DNA from: Flavobacterium johnsoniae UW101
Lineage (GTDB): Bacteria > Bacteroidota > Bacteroidia > Flavobacteriales > Flavobacteriaceae
Assembly (NCBI RefSeq): GCF_000016645.1
Contig: NC_009441.1
Coordinates: 4,588,001 to 4,652,000 of the forward strand
Direction: 5' to 3'
Length of the DNA stretch: 64,000 nt
Positions 1 through 7,423 of this stretch are shown here, one piece after another. The notes under the pieces are model-generated. The model was given only the letters and a program-made list of their open reading frames with translations, was not told the origin of the DNA and searched no databases. Both the position numbers and the translations under genes were made by a program. Numbering within the stretch: the stretch's first letter is position 1; every line of letters begins with the position of its first letter.

Positions 1-1156
1 CAGAAAAAGCGAACTGCCGGAAGCATCCTATAAAAATGCTATCGCCATATCAAGATTCATGAGAGCAAATGCTTATTTCTACCTGGTAAGAACTTTTGGA
101 GCTGTGCCAATCATAAATAAAGCAGGTTCTGCAGCACAGCCAAAAAGAAATCTTGTTTCTGATGTTTATAAATTCATCAAACAAGACTTAGAATATGCCG
201 TTGAAAATTTACCAGAAAGAGCTGCAAAAAAAGGATATGTGACCAAATATGCAGCAATGGGAATTTTGGCAAAAGTACACTTGACATTAAATGAATATGG
301 AGAATGTGCCGCTTTAACTCAAAAAATTATTGGTAACCAATATATTTTAATTCAGGATTACGGAAACTTATTCAGCAGTCCGGAAAATAATAACAGTGCC
401 GAAAGTATGTTTGCTTTGCAATGGAAAGCTATTGCAACAGAATGGGGAACACAAAATACCAATCAGGCTTATATCGTTCCGGGAGGTACAGGAATTACAG
501 GCGGTGGTGACGGATGGGGCGTTTATCTTCCTTCTATCTCATTACAAAATGGATTCGAACCCAAAGATACCAGAAAGAAAAGCACAATCATGACAGATGG
601 TGACTTCTACCCTGAATTATTAAAAAACCAAGGCGGATTTACGTATAAAAAAATATACTCTTCTACAGCGGCTAATTTCAGAAAATACATTGTAGGTTCT
701 GCCGCAGAAAGAAACGATGTATTCTTTATGAGAACTTCACAAAACACCATCATTTTAAGATATTCTGATATTTTATTAATGAATTCTGAGGCGATTTTGG
801 CCGGAGCTGGTTCTACAACTTCTGCATCTGCTTTAAGTTCTTTTAATGAAGTAAGAGCAAGAGCAGGACTGCCGGCTAAAACAGTATTGACAAGAGATGA
901 ATTGTTTAACGAAAGAAGAGTTGAATTTGCACTGGAAGGACAATATTTCTTTGACCTTAAACGCCGTGGATTAGCAGAAGCAACAGCTATTATTTCACAG
1001 CAGGAAGTTGGTTTTTATTCTGATGATGCCAGAACAGAATTGATTTCAAGAAAGATAACTCCGGGAAGCAATTATTTTGAACTGCCATTACCACAGTCTG
1101 CTATTGATACTAATCCATCATTATTAGAACCTCCGGTTCCATTTAACTTTAACTAA
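1..1156 (+). CDS. SusD/RagB-family outer-membrane lipoprotein, 5' truncated
   Basis: The frame is open from base 2 to the stop, so the gene begins before the window. The ATG at base 59 is internal: the residues before it (KSELPEASYKNA and on) already read as SusD. The helical run ending in FYLVRTFGAVPII is the conserved SusD TPR region, and the C-terminal part contains RRVEFALEGQYFFDLKRRG, a typical SusD signature. SusD proteins sit on the cell surface, bind glycan and form a lid on a SusC porin; that susC should lie just upstream of the window. The next gene starts 8 bp later, so they are probably one operon for xylan-type glycan uptake. Confidence 0.9.
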   Translation, partial: RKSELPEASYKNAIAISRFMRANAYFYLVRTFGAVPIINKAGSAAQPKRNLVSDVYKFIKQDLEYAVENLPERAAKKGYVTKYAAMGILAKVHLTLNEYGECAALTQKIIGNQYILIQDYGNLFSSPENNNSAESMFALQWKAIATEWGTQNTNQAYIVPGGTGITGGGDGWGVYLPSISLQNGFEPKDTRKKSTIMTDGDFYPELLKNQGGFTYKKIYSSTAANFRKYIVGSAAERNDVFFMRTSQNTIILRYSDILLMNSEAILAGAGSTTSASALSSFNEVRARAGLPAKTVLTRDELFNERRVEFALEGQYFFDLKRRGLAEATAIISQQEVGFYSDDARTELISRKITPGSNYFELPLPQSAIDTNPSLLEPPVPFNFN

Positions 1157-1164
1157 CTTATACC

Positions 1165-2268
1165 ATGATCAATAAAATAAAATATAGAATTCTGATTCTT
1201 TTGGCTCTGGCTTCTTTTACAGCCTGCCAGAATGACGATGCGGTTACTGCAAACGTAGAAGCTATGGTTGCTGAACCCGGAGATTTACTTAATCAGGCGT
1301 TCCCTCAAAACAAAGTCAGAGTTGAAGGCAATGGTTTGCAGGGATTAAAAAAAATTACGCTGGATAATACTATTAACATCACTTTCAATCCCAACTATAA
1401 TTCAGATAAATCGTTTATTTTCACTATTCCTTTTGATGAAAAATTAGGAAGCAGATTTGGTGTTCAGCCCATTACATTTACAACCGCATCTGGTTCGGTA
1501 ACTAAGAATATTGAAATTTTACAGCCTGATCCAACAATTACAAAAATAATTCCGGCAGTAGCAACTCCGGGATTTCCATTGGAAATTGAAGGAACATGGT
1601 TTTATAATATTTCATCAGTAACCTTAGGCGGAAAAGCGGTAAGTTATACTGTAAAATCATCTTCTTCTATTGTTATTGGTTTGCCTGCAAATGCCGTTTC
1701 AGGATCAGAACTTGCTATTACTACACCGGGTGGTACTGCAAAGAAAACAATCGACTTTGCAACGATCGTGTTGGTATCTGATTTTGACGGAAATGGAGCC
1801 AGAACAGAATGGACTTCTTACGGCGATATAGAAAGTTTTAATACCGCTTCAACAGGCGGTCCAACAGGAAATTACACTACGTTAGCCTGGGGCGGTTCAA
1901 ATGCAAATGGTTATAACGGAAGCAGTGGCGGCGGCGGAGCCAGTTTCTTAAGTGCTTCTAATACAGATGCTACAAAAGCTTTTATCGATATTGATGTAAG
2001 TGCAAATGTTGTTGGGGCTAATTTTGCAATCCAGTTAAATACTATCGACGGCGTAAATTATGGATATAATTTTAAAATAACCGATGTAAACTGGTCTACA
2101 AAAACCATTTCAATTGCTGATTTTAAAGATAATTACGGATTTGGATCTAATACAGCTGCAACTTTAAACCCTTCTAAAATTAACGAAATTAAAGTTGGAG
2201 TGGCTCAGGGAGATTCACCTAATCCAAGTGCCATTAAATTTGATAATATTAAAATTCGTTATCAATAA
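1165..2268 (+). CDS. Surface glycan-binding lipoprotein with IPT/TIG domains
   Basis: A 367-residue predicted lipoprotein with a hydrophobic signal ending in SFTAC (Cys21). Residues about 32-125 and 128-200 look like two immunoglobulin-like IPT/TIG folds (for example TKIIPAVATPGFPLEIEG). Residues 205-367 are Gly/Asn/aromatic-rich and resemble the C-terminal glycan-binding domain of SGBP-B proteins from Bacteroidota xylan and xyloglucan loci. It follows susD directly and precedes a GH10 xylanase, which is the usual place for a surface glycan-binding protein. It has no catalytic motif. The exact ligand is inferred to be xylan from the neighbours only. Confidence 0.75.
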   Translation: MINKIKYRILILLALASFTACQNDDAVTANVEAMVAEPGDLLNQAFPQNKVRVEGNGLQGLKKITLDNTINITFNPNYNSDKSFIFTIPFDEKLGSRFGVQPITFTTASGSVTKNIEILQPDPTITKIIPAVATPGFPLEIEGTWFYNISSVTLGGKAVSYTVKSSSSIVIGLPANAVSGSELAITTPGGTAKKTIDFATIVLVSDFDGNGARTEWTSYGDIESFNTASTGGPTGNYTTLAWGGSNANGYNGSSGGGGASFLSASNTDATKAFIDIDVSANVVGANFAIQLNTIDGVNYGYNFKITDVNWSTKTISIADFKDNYGFGSNTAATLNPSKINEIKVGVAQGDSPNPSAIKFDNIKIRYQ

Positions 2269-2282
2269 TTTCTCTTAAATTA

Positions 2283-2313
2283 AAAAGAGGCTGTGGTCAA
2301 AACAGCCTCTTTT
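2283..2313 (+). terminator. Intrinsic terminator after the glycan-binding protein gene
   Basis: A 12-bp perfect stem (AAAAGAGGCTGT with ACAGCCTCTTTT) with a 7-nt loop, 14 bp after the stop codon. It ends in a T-run and should close the susD/SGBP transcript. Confidence 0.85.
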
Positions 2314-2349
2314 ATAAAGTAAACTATATAACCCCATTGGTATAATTAT

Positions 2350-2492
2350 GTTAACACATAGAAACATAGCTTTTATTTCTTGAAAAAGACTATAAAAAGA
2401 AACATGTATCTAACACATAGCGCACTATGTTTATTTTCAATAAATGAAATGCCTTTTTTAAGGCTTTGTAATCTATGTTTCTATGAGTTTAT
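2350..2492. repeat. Intergenic palindromic repeat, copy A
   Basis: The outer arms are inverted repeats: TTAACACATAGAAACATAG near 2351 and CTATGTTTCTATGAGTTTA near 2473. The inner segment 2410-2491 matches 4098-4178 with scattered differences. It contains no ORF. It lies between the SGBP and GH10 genes and fills most of the 348-bp gap 2269-2616. Similar palindromes are, as far as I recall, dispersed in Flavobacterium genomes; that is from memory, not checked. Confidence 0.7.
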
Positions 2493-2542
2493 TTTTTTAT
2501 GATTCTTGAAAAACGAATAAAGTAATTACAACCAATGTGTTA

Positions 2543-2615
2543 TATAATAAAAAACAGAAACTATAAATCAGAGTATTCATCTTAACAATAGAGAATATTC
2601 TATAATAAAAAACAG
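2543..2615 (+). repeat. Perfect 15-bp direct repeat upstream of the GH10 gene
   Basis: TATAATAAAAAACAG occurs at 2543-2557 and again at 2601-2615, 58 bp apart. The second copy ends one base before the GH10 ATG. It may be a duplicated leader or ribosome-binding segment; no function can be assigned. Confidence 0.5.
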
Positions 2616-2616
2616 T

Positions 2617-4008
2617 ATGAAAAGTAAATTTTTATTAATGCTGATAAGCGTCGTCTTTTTTCTAAATGCGTGTTCAAAAGACGATAACGACGCTGCTGAA
2701 ATTCTGGAAACACCAGTTGCCAACGCTCCAAAAGATGTAAATGATAACGGTTTTAAAGCAAAATGGAATTATGTTTCCCATTCAAAAAGTTATCTTTTGG
2801 ATGTTTCAACCAGCGAAGATTTTACCACTATTCTTCCTAATTACAATTCAAAAGAAGTTACTGATTTAAATGAAGTTGTAACAGGTTTAACCGGCGGAAC
2901 ACAATATTATTACCGAGTGAGAGCTAAAACAGAAGCCCAAATTTCGGATTATTCAAATGTGATTAGTGTTGTTACTACAGGTTCTAATGGCATTCCCGAA
3001 GATCCTACTTTTTTAAAGGTTAAAGTAAATAAATTAGCGAACCCGTTTTTTGTAGGTATGGCAATAAAAGCTTCACAGCTTACAAACGGAACACCTTATG
3101 ATGTTATCCTGAGAAATGAATTCAGCAGTATTTCTGCAGAATACGAAATGAAAATGGATCAAATTTCGACTGCAAGCGGTGTTTACAACTGGACTGTAGC
3201 TGATAAAATTGTGGCGTACGGAAATGCCAATAACATCAATGTGCACGGTCATGCTTTAGTATGGCATAATGCAGTGCCGCAGTGGCTGAAAGATTTCTCT
3301 GGAACTGATGCTGAGTTTGCTGCAGAAGTAAAAAAATACATTACAGATGTGGTTACACATTATGCAGGAAAAGTAAAATCATGGGATGTGGTTAACGAAG
3401 CTGTTGATGATAACGGCGGTGCTATGAGAAATACAATTTTCTTGCAGCGAATGGGACCAAACTATGTAAAAGACTGTTTTCAATGGGCCAGAAATGCTGC
3501 AATTGCTGCAGGTGACACTTCATTATTGTTGTTCTATAATGATTATGCTACGTCAACTAATATTGCAAAACAAGATAAAGTGTTTGCTATTCTAGAGGAT
3601 TTAAAAACTGCAAAAGTTATTGACGGTGTTGGTTTTCAAATGCACAACACTTATTTGAGCCCAACCAAAGCACAGATAGAAACAGATCTAAACAGAGCGG
3701 TGGCAAAAGGTTTAAAAATTCATGTTTCAGAATTGGATATACAAGTAAACCAATTTAATGATATTTCTAGTTTTACAAACGAAAGAAGACTGGCTCAAAA
3801 AGCAAAATACAAAGAAATAGTAAAAATTTATAATGCGCTTCCGGCAGCAAATAAATATGCCTTAACCATTTGGGGAATGAAAGATAATGAATCATGGATT
3901 CTGTACAGCACTGAACTGAACCATCCAGGAAATGACTGGCCTTTATTGTATGATTCTAATTTTGCAGTCAAAAGTTCACATACCGGATTTTTAGAAGGTT
4001 TAGATTAA
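2617..4008 (+). CDS. GH10 endo-1,4-beta-xylanase, lipoprotein with N-terminal FnIII domain
   Basis: 463 residues. The signal peptide ends in LNAC (Cys19), so it is predicted to be a surface lipoprotein. Residues about 35-120 form a fibronectin type III domain. The GH10 barrel follows (about 135-460) and shows ALVWHNAVPQWL, the acid/base motif WDVVNEA (Glu261), the nucleophile motif HVSELDIQ (Glu372) and LTIWGMKDNESWI. GH10 enzymes cut the beta-1,4-xylan backbone internally with retention. The gene has its own upstream region and a terminator on each side, so it is probably transcribed alone. It would supply the oligosaccharides imported by the SusC/D pairs of this locus. Confidence 0.95.
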   Translation: MKSKFLLMLISVVFFLNACSKDDNDAAEILETPVANAPKDVNDNGFKAKWNYVSHSKSYLLDVSTSEDFTTILPNYNSKEVTDLNEVVTGLTGGTQYYYRVRAKTEAQISDYSNVISVVTTGSNGIPEDPTFLKVKVNKLANPFFVGMAIKASQLTNGTPYDVILRNEFSSISAEYEMKMDQISTASGVYNWTVADKIVAYGNANNINVHGHALVWHNAVPQWLKDFSGTDAEFAAEVKKYITDVVTHYAGKVKSWDVVNEAVDDNGGAMRNTIFLQRMGPNYVKDCFQWARNAAIAAGDTSLLLFYNDYATSTNIAKQDKVFAILEDLKTAKVIDGVGFQMHNTYLSPTKAQIETDLNRAVAKGLKIHVSELDIQVNQFNDISSFTNERRLAQKAKYKEIVKIYNALPAANKYALTIWGMKDNESWILYSTELNHPGNDWPLLYDSNFAVKSSHTGFLEGLD

Positions 4009-4033
4009 ATCTGAAGATTACCTAATAAAAAAT

Positions 4034-4067
4034 AAAAGCCTGCGAAACATAGATTTCGCAGGCTTTT
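4034..4067 (+). terminator. Intrinsic terminator after the GH10 xylanase
   Basis: A 14-bp perfect stem (AAAAGCCTGCGAAA with TTTCGCAGGCTTTT) and a 6-nt loop, followed by T residues, 26 bp after the GH10 stop. The arm composition would also let it work for the converging GH16 gene. Confidence 0.9.
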
Positions 4068-4097
4068 TTATTTGATCGTGATTTATGAGTTATTTTT

Positions 4098-4178
4098 CTA
4101 ACAAATAGCCCCTATGTTTATTTTAAATAAGTGAAACGCCTTTTTTAAGGCCTGGGGATCTATGTCTCTATGTGTTAA
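4098..4178. repeat. Intergenic palindromic repeat, copy B
   Basis: This segment matches the inner part of copy A (2410-2491). Shared blocks include CTATGTTTATTTT, GCCTTTTTTAAGGC and ATCTATG. It sits between the 3' ends of the convergent GH10 and GH16 genes and has no ORF. Confidence 0.7.
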
Positions 4179-4201
4179 AATTGACTCTTAAAATGGCAAT
4201 A

Positions 4202-5116
4202 TTAAATTGGTCTTTTGTAAACCGTAACATCATCTACCCACATCATTACAGTTGAAAATAAGTTTAGTTTATTAGGATCAATAAAATTCGAGTCTTTTGA
4301 ACCTACATTTACATTAAAAATAATAGCATGTGTTCCAAAATTATTAAAATTTAAATTCGATACACTGCTGTTTGTATACGTGGCAACTGTTACATTATCA
4401 ACCTTAATGGTTACGGTAACTACATTGTTTTGCATTTTCCAGAAAGATTCATATAAGTGCCATCCGTTATTTCCGTCAATATTAAAACTAGCCGGATAAT
4501 TTCTTTCAGCAGAATTTCCTAATGAATTGTTTCCAACAGTAGTTCCATAAAAAATGTTCGAAGTAAAACGACTTGCATTAGGCGCAAAAGAATAACCTTC
4601 CATAATATCGATTTCTCCTTTTGTAGGCCAGCCGTTTCCTTGTACAGACCAAAAAGCCGGCCACGCACCATAAGTATCTTTAAAAGACTTATAAGTCCCG
4701 CCATCCATCGCTATTAATTTAATATTAGCCGAAAGCATATACTCTGTATTATTTTCCGGTTTGTATTGGTAATTAGAAGTAATAAAACCAGATTGGTACT
4801 TGTACGTGCTTAATTTTGTAGTCTTGATTTCCAAACATTGTCTTCCGTCGCGCCATTGTGTGGTAGGTACAGAACTGGCATAATCACAATACCAGGAATT
4901 GTAATCGGCACGTTGTTCTTTTGTCCATTGTGACAAATTCGAGCCTACATCAAAGGTATCTTCAAATTGTTTTACCCAGGGAGCTCCGGCTATTTTTTTA
5001 GTACTTCCATTTGTACTCATCTCCTCTGATGTTTTTTCTGTTGCAGAATTTTCAGCGCAGGAACAAAATCCTAAGACACATGCCATCAATAATGTAATAC
5101 TGTTTAACTTTCTCAT
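4202..5116 (-). CDS. GH16-family glycoside hydrolase, predicted lipoprotein
   Basis: 304 residues with a hydrophobic signal ending in GFCSC (Cys20) and a low-complexity linker to about residue 45. The rest is a beta-jelly-roll with the retaining GH16 motif GEIDIMEG: Glu168 nucleophile, Asp170 and Glu173 acid/base. GH16 enzymes cleave beta-glucans, galactans or related glycans; the specificity cannot be read here. Inside a xylan locus, a cereal mixed-linkage beta-glucan is one plausible target (inference). It converges on the GH10 gene and is separated from the GH8 gene on the same strand by 230 bp. That gap holds a 9-bp inverted repeat (AATACAACA 5169-5177, TGTTGTATT 5211-5219) that might be regulatory. 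Confidence 0.85.
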   Translation of the reverse strand: MRKLNSITLLMACVLGFCSCAENSATEKTSEEMSTNGSTKKIAGAPWVKQFEDTFDVGSNLSQWTKEQRADYNSWYCDYASSVPTTQWRDGRQCLEIKTTKLSTYKYQSGFITSNYQYKPENNTEYMLSANIKLIAMDGGTYKSFKDTYGAWPAFWSVQGNGWPTKGEIDIMEGYSFAPNASRFTSNIFYGTTVGNNSLGNSAERNYPASFNIDGNNGWHLYESFWKMQNNVVTVTIKVDNVTVATYTNSSVSNLNFNNFGTHAIIFNVNVGSKDSNFIDPNKLNLFSTVMMWVDDVTVYKRPI

Positions 5117-5346
5117 AATTTGTGGTTTAGATGTTAATATTTATTAAATAATAAAAATAACTCTATATAATACAACAGAATACTACATTTGAGGCAGTTA
5201 ATAGCATAGATGTTGTATTTTACGTTATTATGAAAAAATTGATGCAGAAAAACAGAAATTAGACGCTGAAAAGTTTCCTTTTTTTTAAAAAACGATTATT
5301 CCTGATTTGTCTGTGTAAAACCTGCTTCGCCAGACAAAAAAATGGG

Positions 5347-6639
5347 TTAACCTTTTGGGACTATAATTTGGTAATTTCCACTCAGATGCATTAAACTGAA
5401 GAGGTACATTAATCCATCATAATACGGATCAAAGTAACCGTCTTCATAAGGTTCTAGTTTGGCATTCCAAACCGCATGAACAAAATCTATACTTGCTTTA
5501 TCTTTATTTACTAATGATGCTGTAGCAGCTGTTCCTACTAACCCAATTGAATGTCTCAGCTTTTTAACCGGTCCTGCCTGAAGAATAAATTCCGGAGTAG
5601 AACCATCCAGATTAAACTGATCCTCATAAGTTTCTAATCCTTTTGATCTCAGGAAATTTTGAAATCGCTTCGCATAATCTTCCTGCCATTCTTTGTCTTT
5701 TCCGTACCAGGTATAATCCATTGCGATGTTCATAGGAACGCGCCAGGAATCATAACGAAATCCGGGAGGAAGCCATGGAGTTGGATGCGGTTCGCCGTTA
5801 AACTCAGTATAATCTGAAGTCAAACCCGTTACAGGATGACAGGCTTTGTGCAAAAATTTACGAGAAACTTCGGCACATTCTTTATAAAACTGTTCGTGAC
5901 CGTCTTTGGCGTACAATGCCCATATTTCGTAAAAAGCAGGAACATGATAAGAAGGATCTGTCCAGTTGTAACCGCCGCCTTCCGGTACAAAGGAAATCTG
6001 TTTGTGTTCCGTATTTATAATATTATAGATATTTCCGGTGCCGTCTTTTTTCCACATGGCATCTAAAATTCTTCTGGCTTCTTTATAGTAATTAATTCCT
6101 GTATCATTGCCCCATTTATTAGAAGCAAAAAGCAGACTCGTTATATAATACAATTCGCCGTCTGAAGCAGAACCTGCAGAATTCTGTTTTTTAGTCTGCG
6201 GATTAACACTCCATGCAAAGTATCCTTCTCTTGGTCCGTCCTGATGCTGCATATATTTAACCGACCATCGCCAGAGACGATCAAAAACATCCTTTTTATT
6301 GAATTGAACAGCAACCATCATTCCGTAGGACATGCCTTCGGTACGGGCATCTTTGTTTTTAACATCAGAGACGTATCCTAAAGAATCTCCTTCTTCAAAA
6401 TAAACTTTATCCGGTCCTTCAAAAACATCATAATACGCTTTGGTTAATTTCTTATCAATATCATCCTGGCTGTAACCTGCTTCCTTAAAAAGATTACGGT
6501 ATTGAGGCTTTTTGAGTTCTCTATCTATTTTCTTTTTATTCTGGCTAATAACAAAAGCTGGAACAATCAAAGCAAAAATCAATAGCAGAAGATGTATTTT
6601 ACTCAGGTATCCATTGGTAATATTATGATGTACTGTCAT
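5347..6639 (-). CDS. GH8 family, probable reducing-end xylose-releasing exo-oligoxylanase
   Basis: 430 residues with an N-terminal hydrophobic segment (about 15-32) ending in VISQ, so the protein is probably exported to the periplasm. The GH8 catalytic motif TEGMSYGMM gives the general acid Glu101, and SASDGELYY carries a conserved Asp160. In its motifs and length it is closer to Rex enzymes, which remove xylose from the reducing end of xylo-oligosaccharides, than to GH8 cellulases or chitosanases. Endo activity cannot be excluded. A candidate promoter with an operator lies about 150 bp upstream, and a terminator-like hairpin lies between that promoter and the ATG, so expression may need read-through. 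Confidence 0.85.
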   Translation of the reverse strand: MTVHHNITNGYLSKIHLLLLIFALIVPAFVISQNKKKIDRELKKPQYRNLFKEAGYSQDDIDKKLTKAYYDVFEGPDKVYFEEGDSLGYVSDVKNKDARTEGMSYGMMVAVQFNKKDVFDRLWRWSVKYMQHQDGPREGYFAWSVNPQTKKQNSAGSASDGELYYITSLLFASNKWGNDTGINYYKEARRILDAMWKKDGTGNIYNIINTEHKQISFVPEGGGYNWTDPSYHVPAFYEIWALYAKDGHEQFYKECAEVSRKFLHKACHPVTGLTSDYTEFNGEPHPTPWLPPGFRYDSWRVPMNIAMDYTWYGKDKEWQEDYAKRFQNFLRSKGLETYEDQFNLDGSTPEFILQAGPVKKLRHSIGLVGTAATASLVNKDKASIDFVHAVWNAKLEPYEDGYFDPYYDGLMYLFSLMHLSGNYQIIVPKG

Positions 6640-6667
6640 ATTTTTTGGTTTTTGATTTTCTTTTATC

Positions 6668-6705
6668 CTAAAAAAAGCCGAAAGCGCTTAAACTTTCGAC
6701 TTTTT
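6668..6705 (-). terminator. Terminator-like hairpin in the GH8 leader (attenuator or small-RNA end)
   Basis: Read on the minus strand, AAAAAGTCGAAAG pairs with CTTTCGGCTTTTT (one G-U pair) around an 8-nt loop and runs into a T tract. It lies 29 bp upstream of the GH8 start and downstream of the candidate promoter near 6793. It could terminate a transcript of about 119 nt (6668-6786) before GH8, either as an attenuator or as the end of a small RNA. Confidence 0.6.
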
Positions 6706-6792
6706 GAAAAACTAACTAACATAACTCAACTCTATAATAAAGCTATTGTATTGCGTTCAGGTTCTCAGCTTTATTTATAAGTGTATTTATAA

Positions 6793-6833
6793 CAAATATA
6801 ATCAAAAAACAATAAATACGCAACCGATTGTAA
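6793..6833 (-). promoter_or_regulatory. Candidate GH8 promoter with overlapping LacI-type operator
   Basis: On the minus strand, TATATTTG (6793-6800) fits the Bacteroidota minus-7 box TAnnTTTG. The operator-like core CAACCGATTG occupies 6821-6830, 20 bp further upstream, where the minus-33 element should be. The whole segment resembles the region upstream of susC2 (39464-39521). Start of transcription is inferred near 6786. Confidence 0.6.
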
Positions 6834-7085
6834 TTTAATTTTATACTAATTATTTAAAAAACATCTAATTTAAAAAACATATATTCATTATTAAAGAACA
6901 AAAAACAAATAATACGCAACAACAAGAATAATTTGCAATTTAAAAATAATGATTAAAATGAGTTTTATTGTTTTTATTAAAGAACTCGCAAAAAATATAA
7001 ACGATCAAAAAACACCCATTAACAACTATTTATCAGCACAATACAATATAAAAATTCATCTAAACATAAAATAAAAAACAAACAA

Positions 7086-7111
7086 AACAACTGGTTGTGT
7101 AATTATGTTTG
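7086..7111 (+). promoter_or_regulatory. LacI-type operator and minus-7 box upstream of the symporter gene
   Basis: CAACTGGTTG (7088-7097) is a variant of the CAAYCGRTTG palindrome with TG in the centre. TATGTTTG (7104-7111) matches TAnnTTTG, but the leader would be more than 300 nt. The rest of the 784-bp gap 6640-7423 is about 80% A+T and holds no ORF I would trust. Confidence 0.45.
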
Positions 7112-7243
7112 ATTTTTTGAATATTGAAAAAAAGAATTTTCATTTTTATTCAAATAAAAGTTCGAGTTTTAAAAATTATATTTTTCAATTTCTCAAATAA
7201 AAACAGGCATTTATATTCGATAGATTTACTGAAACAAACTCAT

Positions 7244-7308
7244 GCTTCAAAAATGATAGTATAGGCTTCAAAAATGATACACTTATTTCAACTTTCAGGC
7301 TATTTTTA
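7244..7308 (+). promoter_or_regulatory. 15-bp direct repeat with 21-bp period (probable AraC-type/HTCS site) and minus-7-like box
   Basis: GCTTCAAAAATGATA is present twice without mismatch, at 7244-7258 and 7265-7279. A 21-bp period puts both copies on one face of the helix, as AraC-family dimers need. TATTTTTA (7301-7308), a near match to TAnnTTTG, begins 21 bp after the second copy. The regulator could be the hybrid two-component protein encoded at 14.2-18.3 kb (inference). Confidence 0.6.
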
Positions 7309-7338
7309 CAGTAGCGTTCTCTATATAAGGAATGAGAT

Positions 7339-7370
7339 AAAGTGTTTATTTATTTGATAAAAAACACTTT
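7339..7370. repeat. Inverted repeat in the symporter leader
   Basis: AAAGTGTTT (7339-7347) and AAACACTTT (7362-7370) form a 9-bp stem with a 14-nt loop, 53 bp before the symporter ATG. There is no T tract, so it is not a terminator; it may be a leader hairpin or a protein-binding site. Confidence 0.4.
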
Positions 7371-7423
7371 AAAGCAATTAAAATGGTAAAATAAAAGCCA
7401 ATAAAAAAGCACTTGATATATTT

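Noticed and set aside
5306..5338. Hairpin TTTGTCTG/CAGACAAA after the GH8 stop as a terminator
   Set aside because: The stem has a long loop and no T tract follows it on the minus strand.
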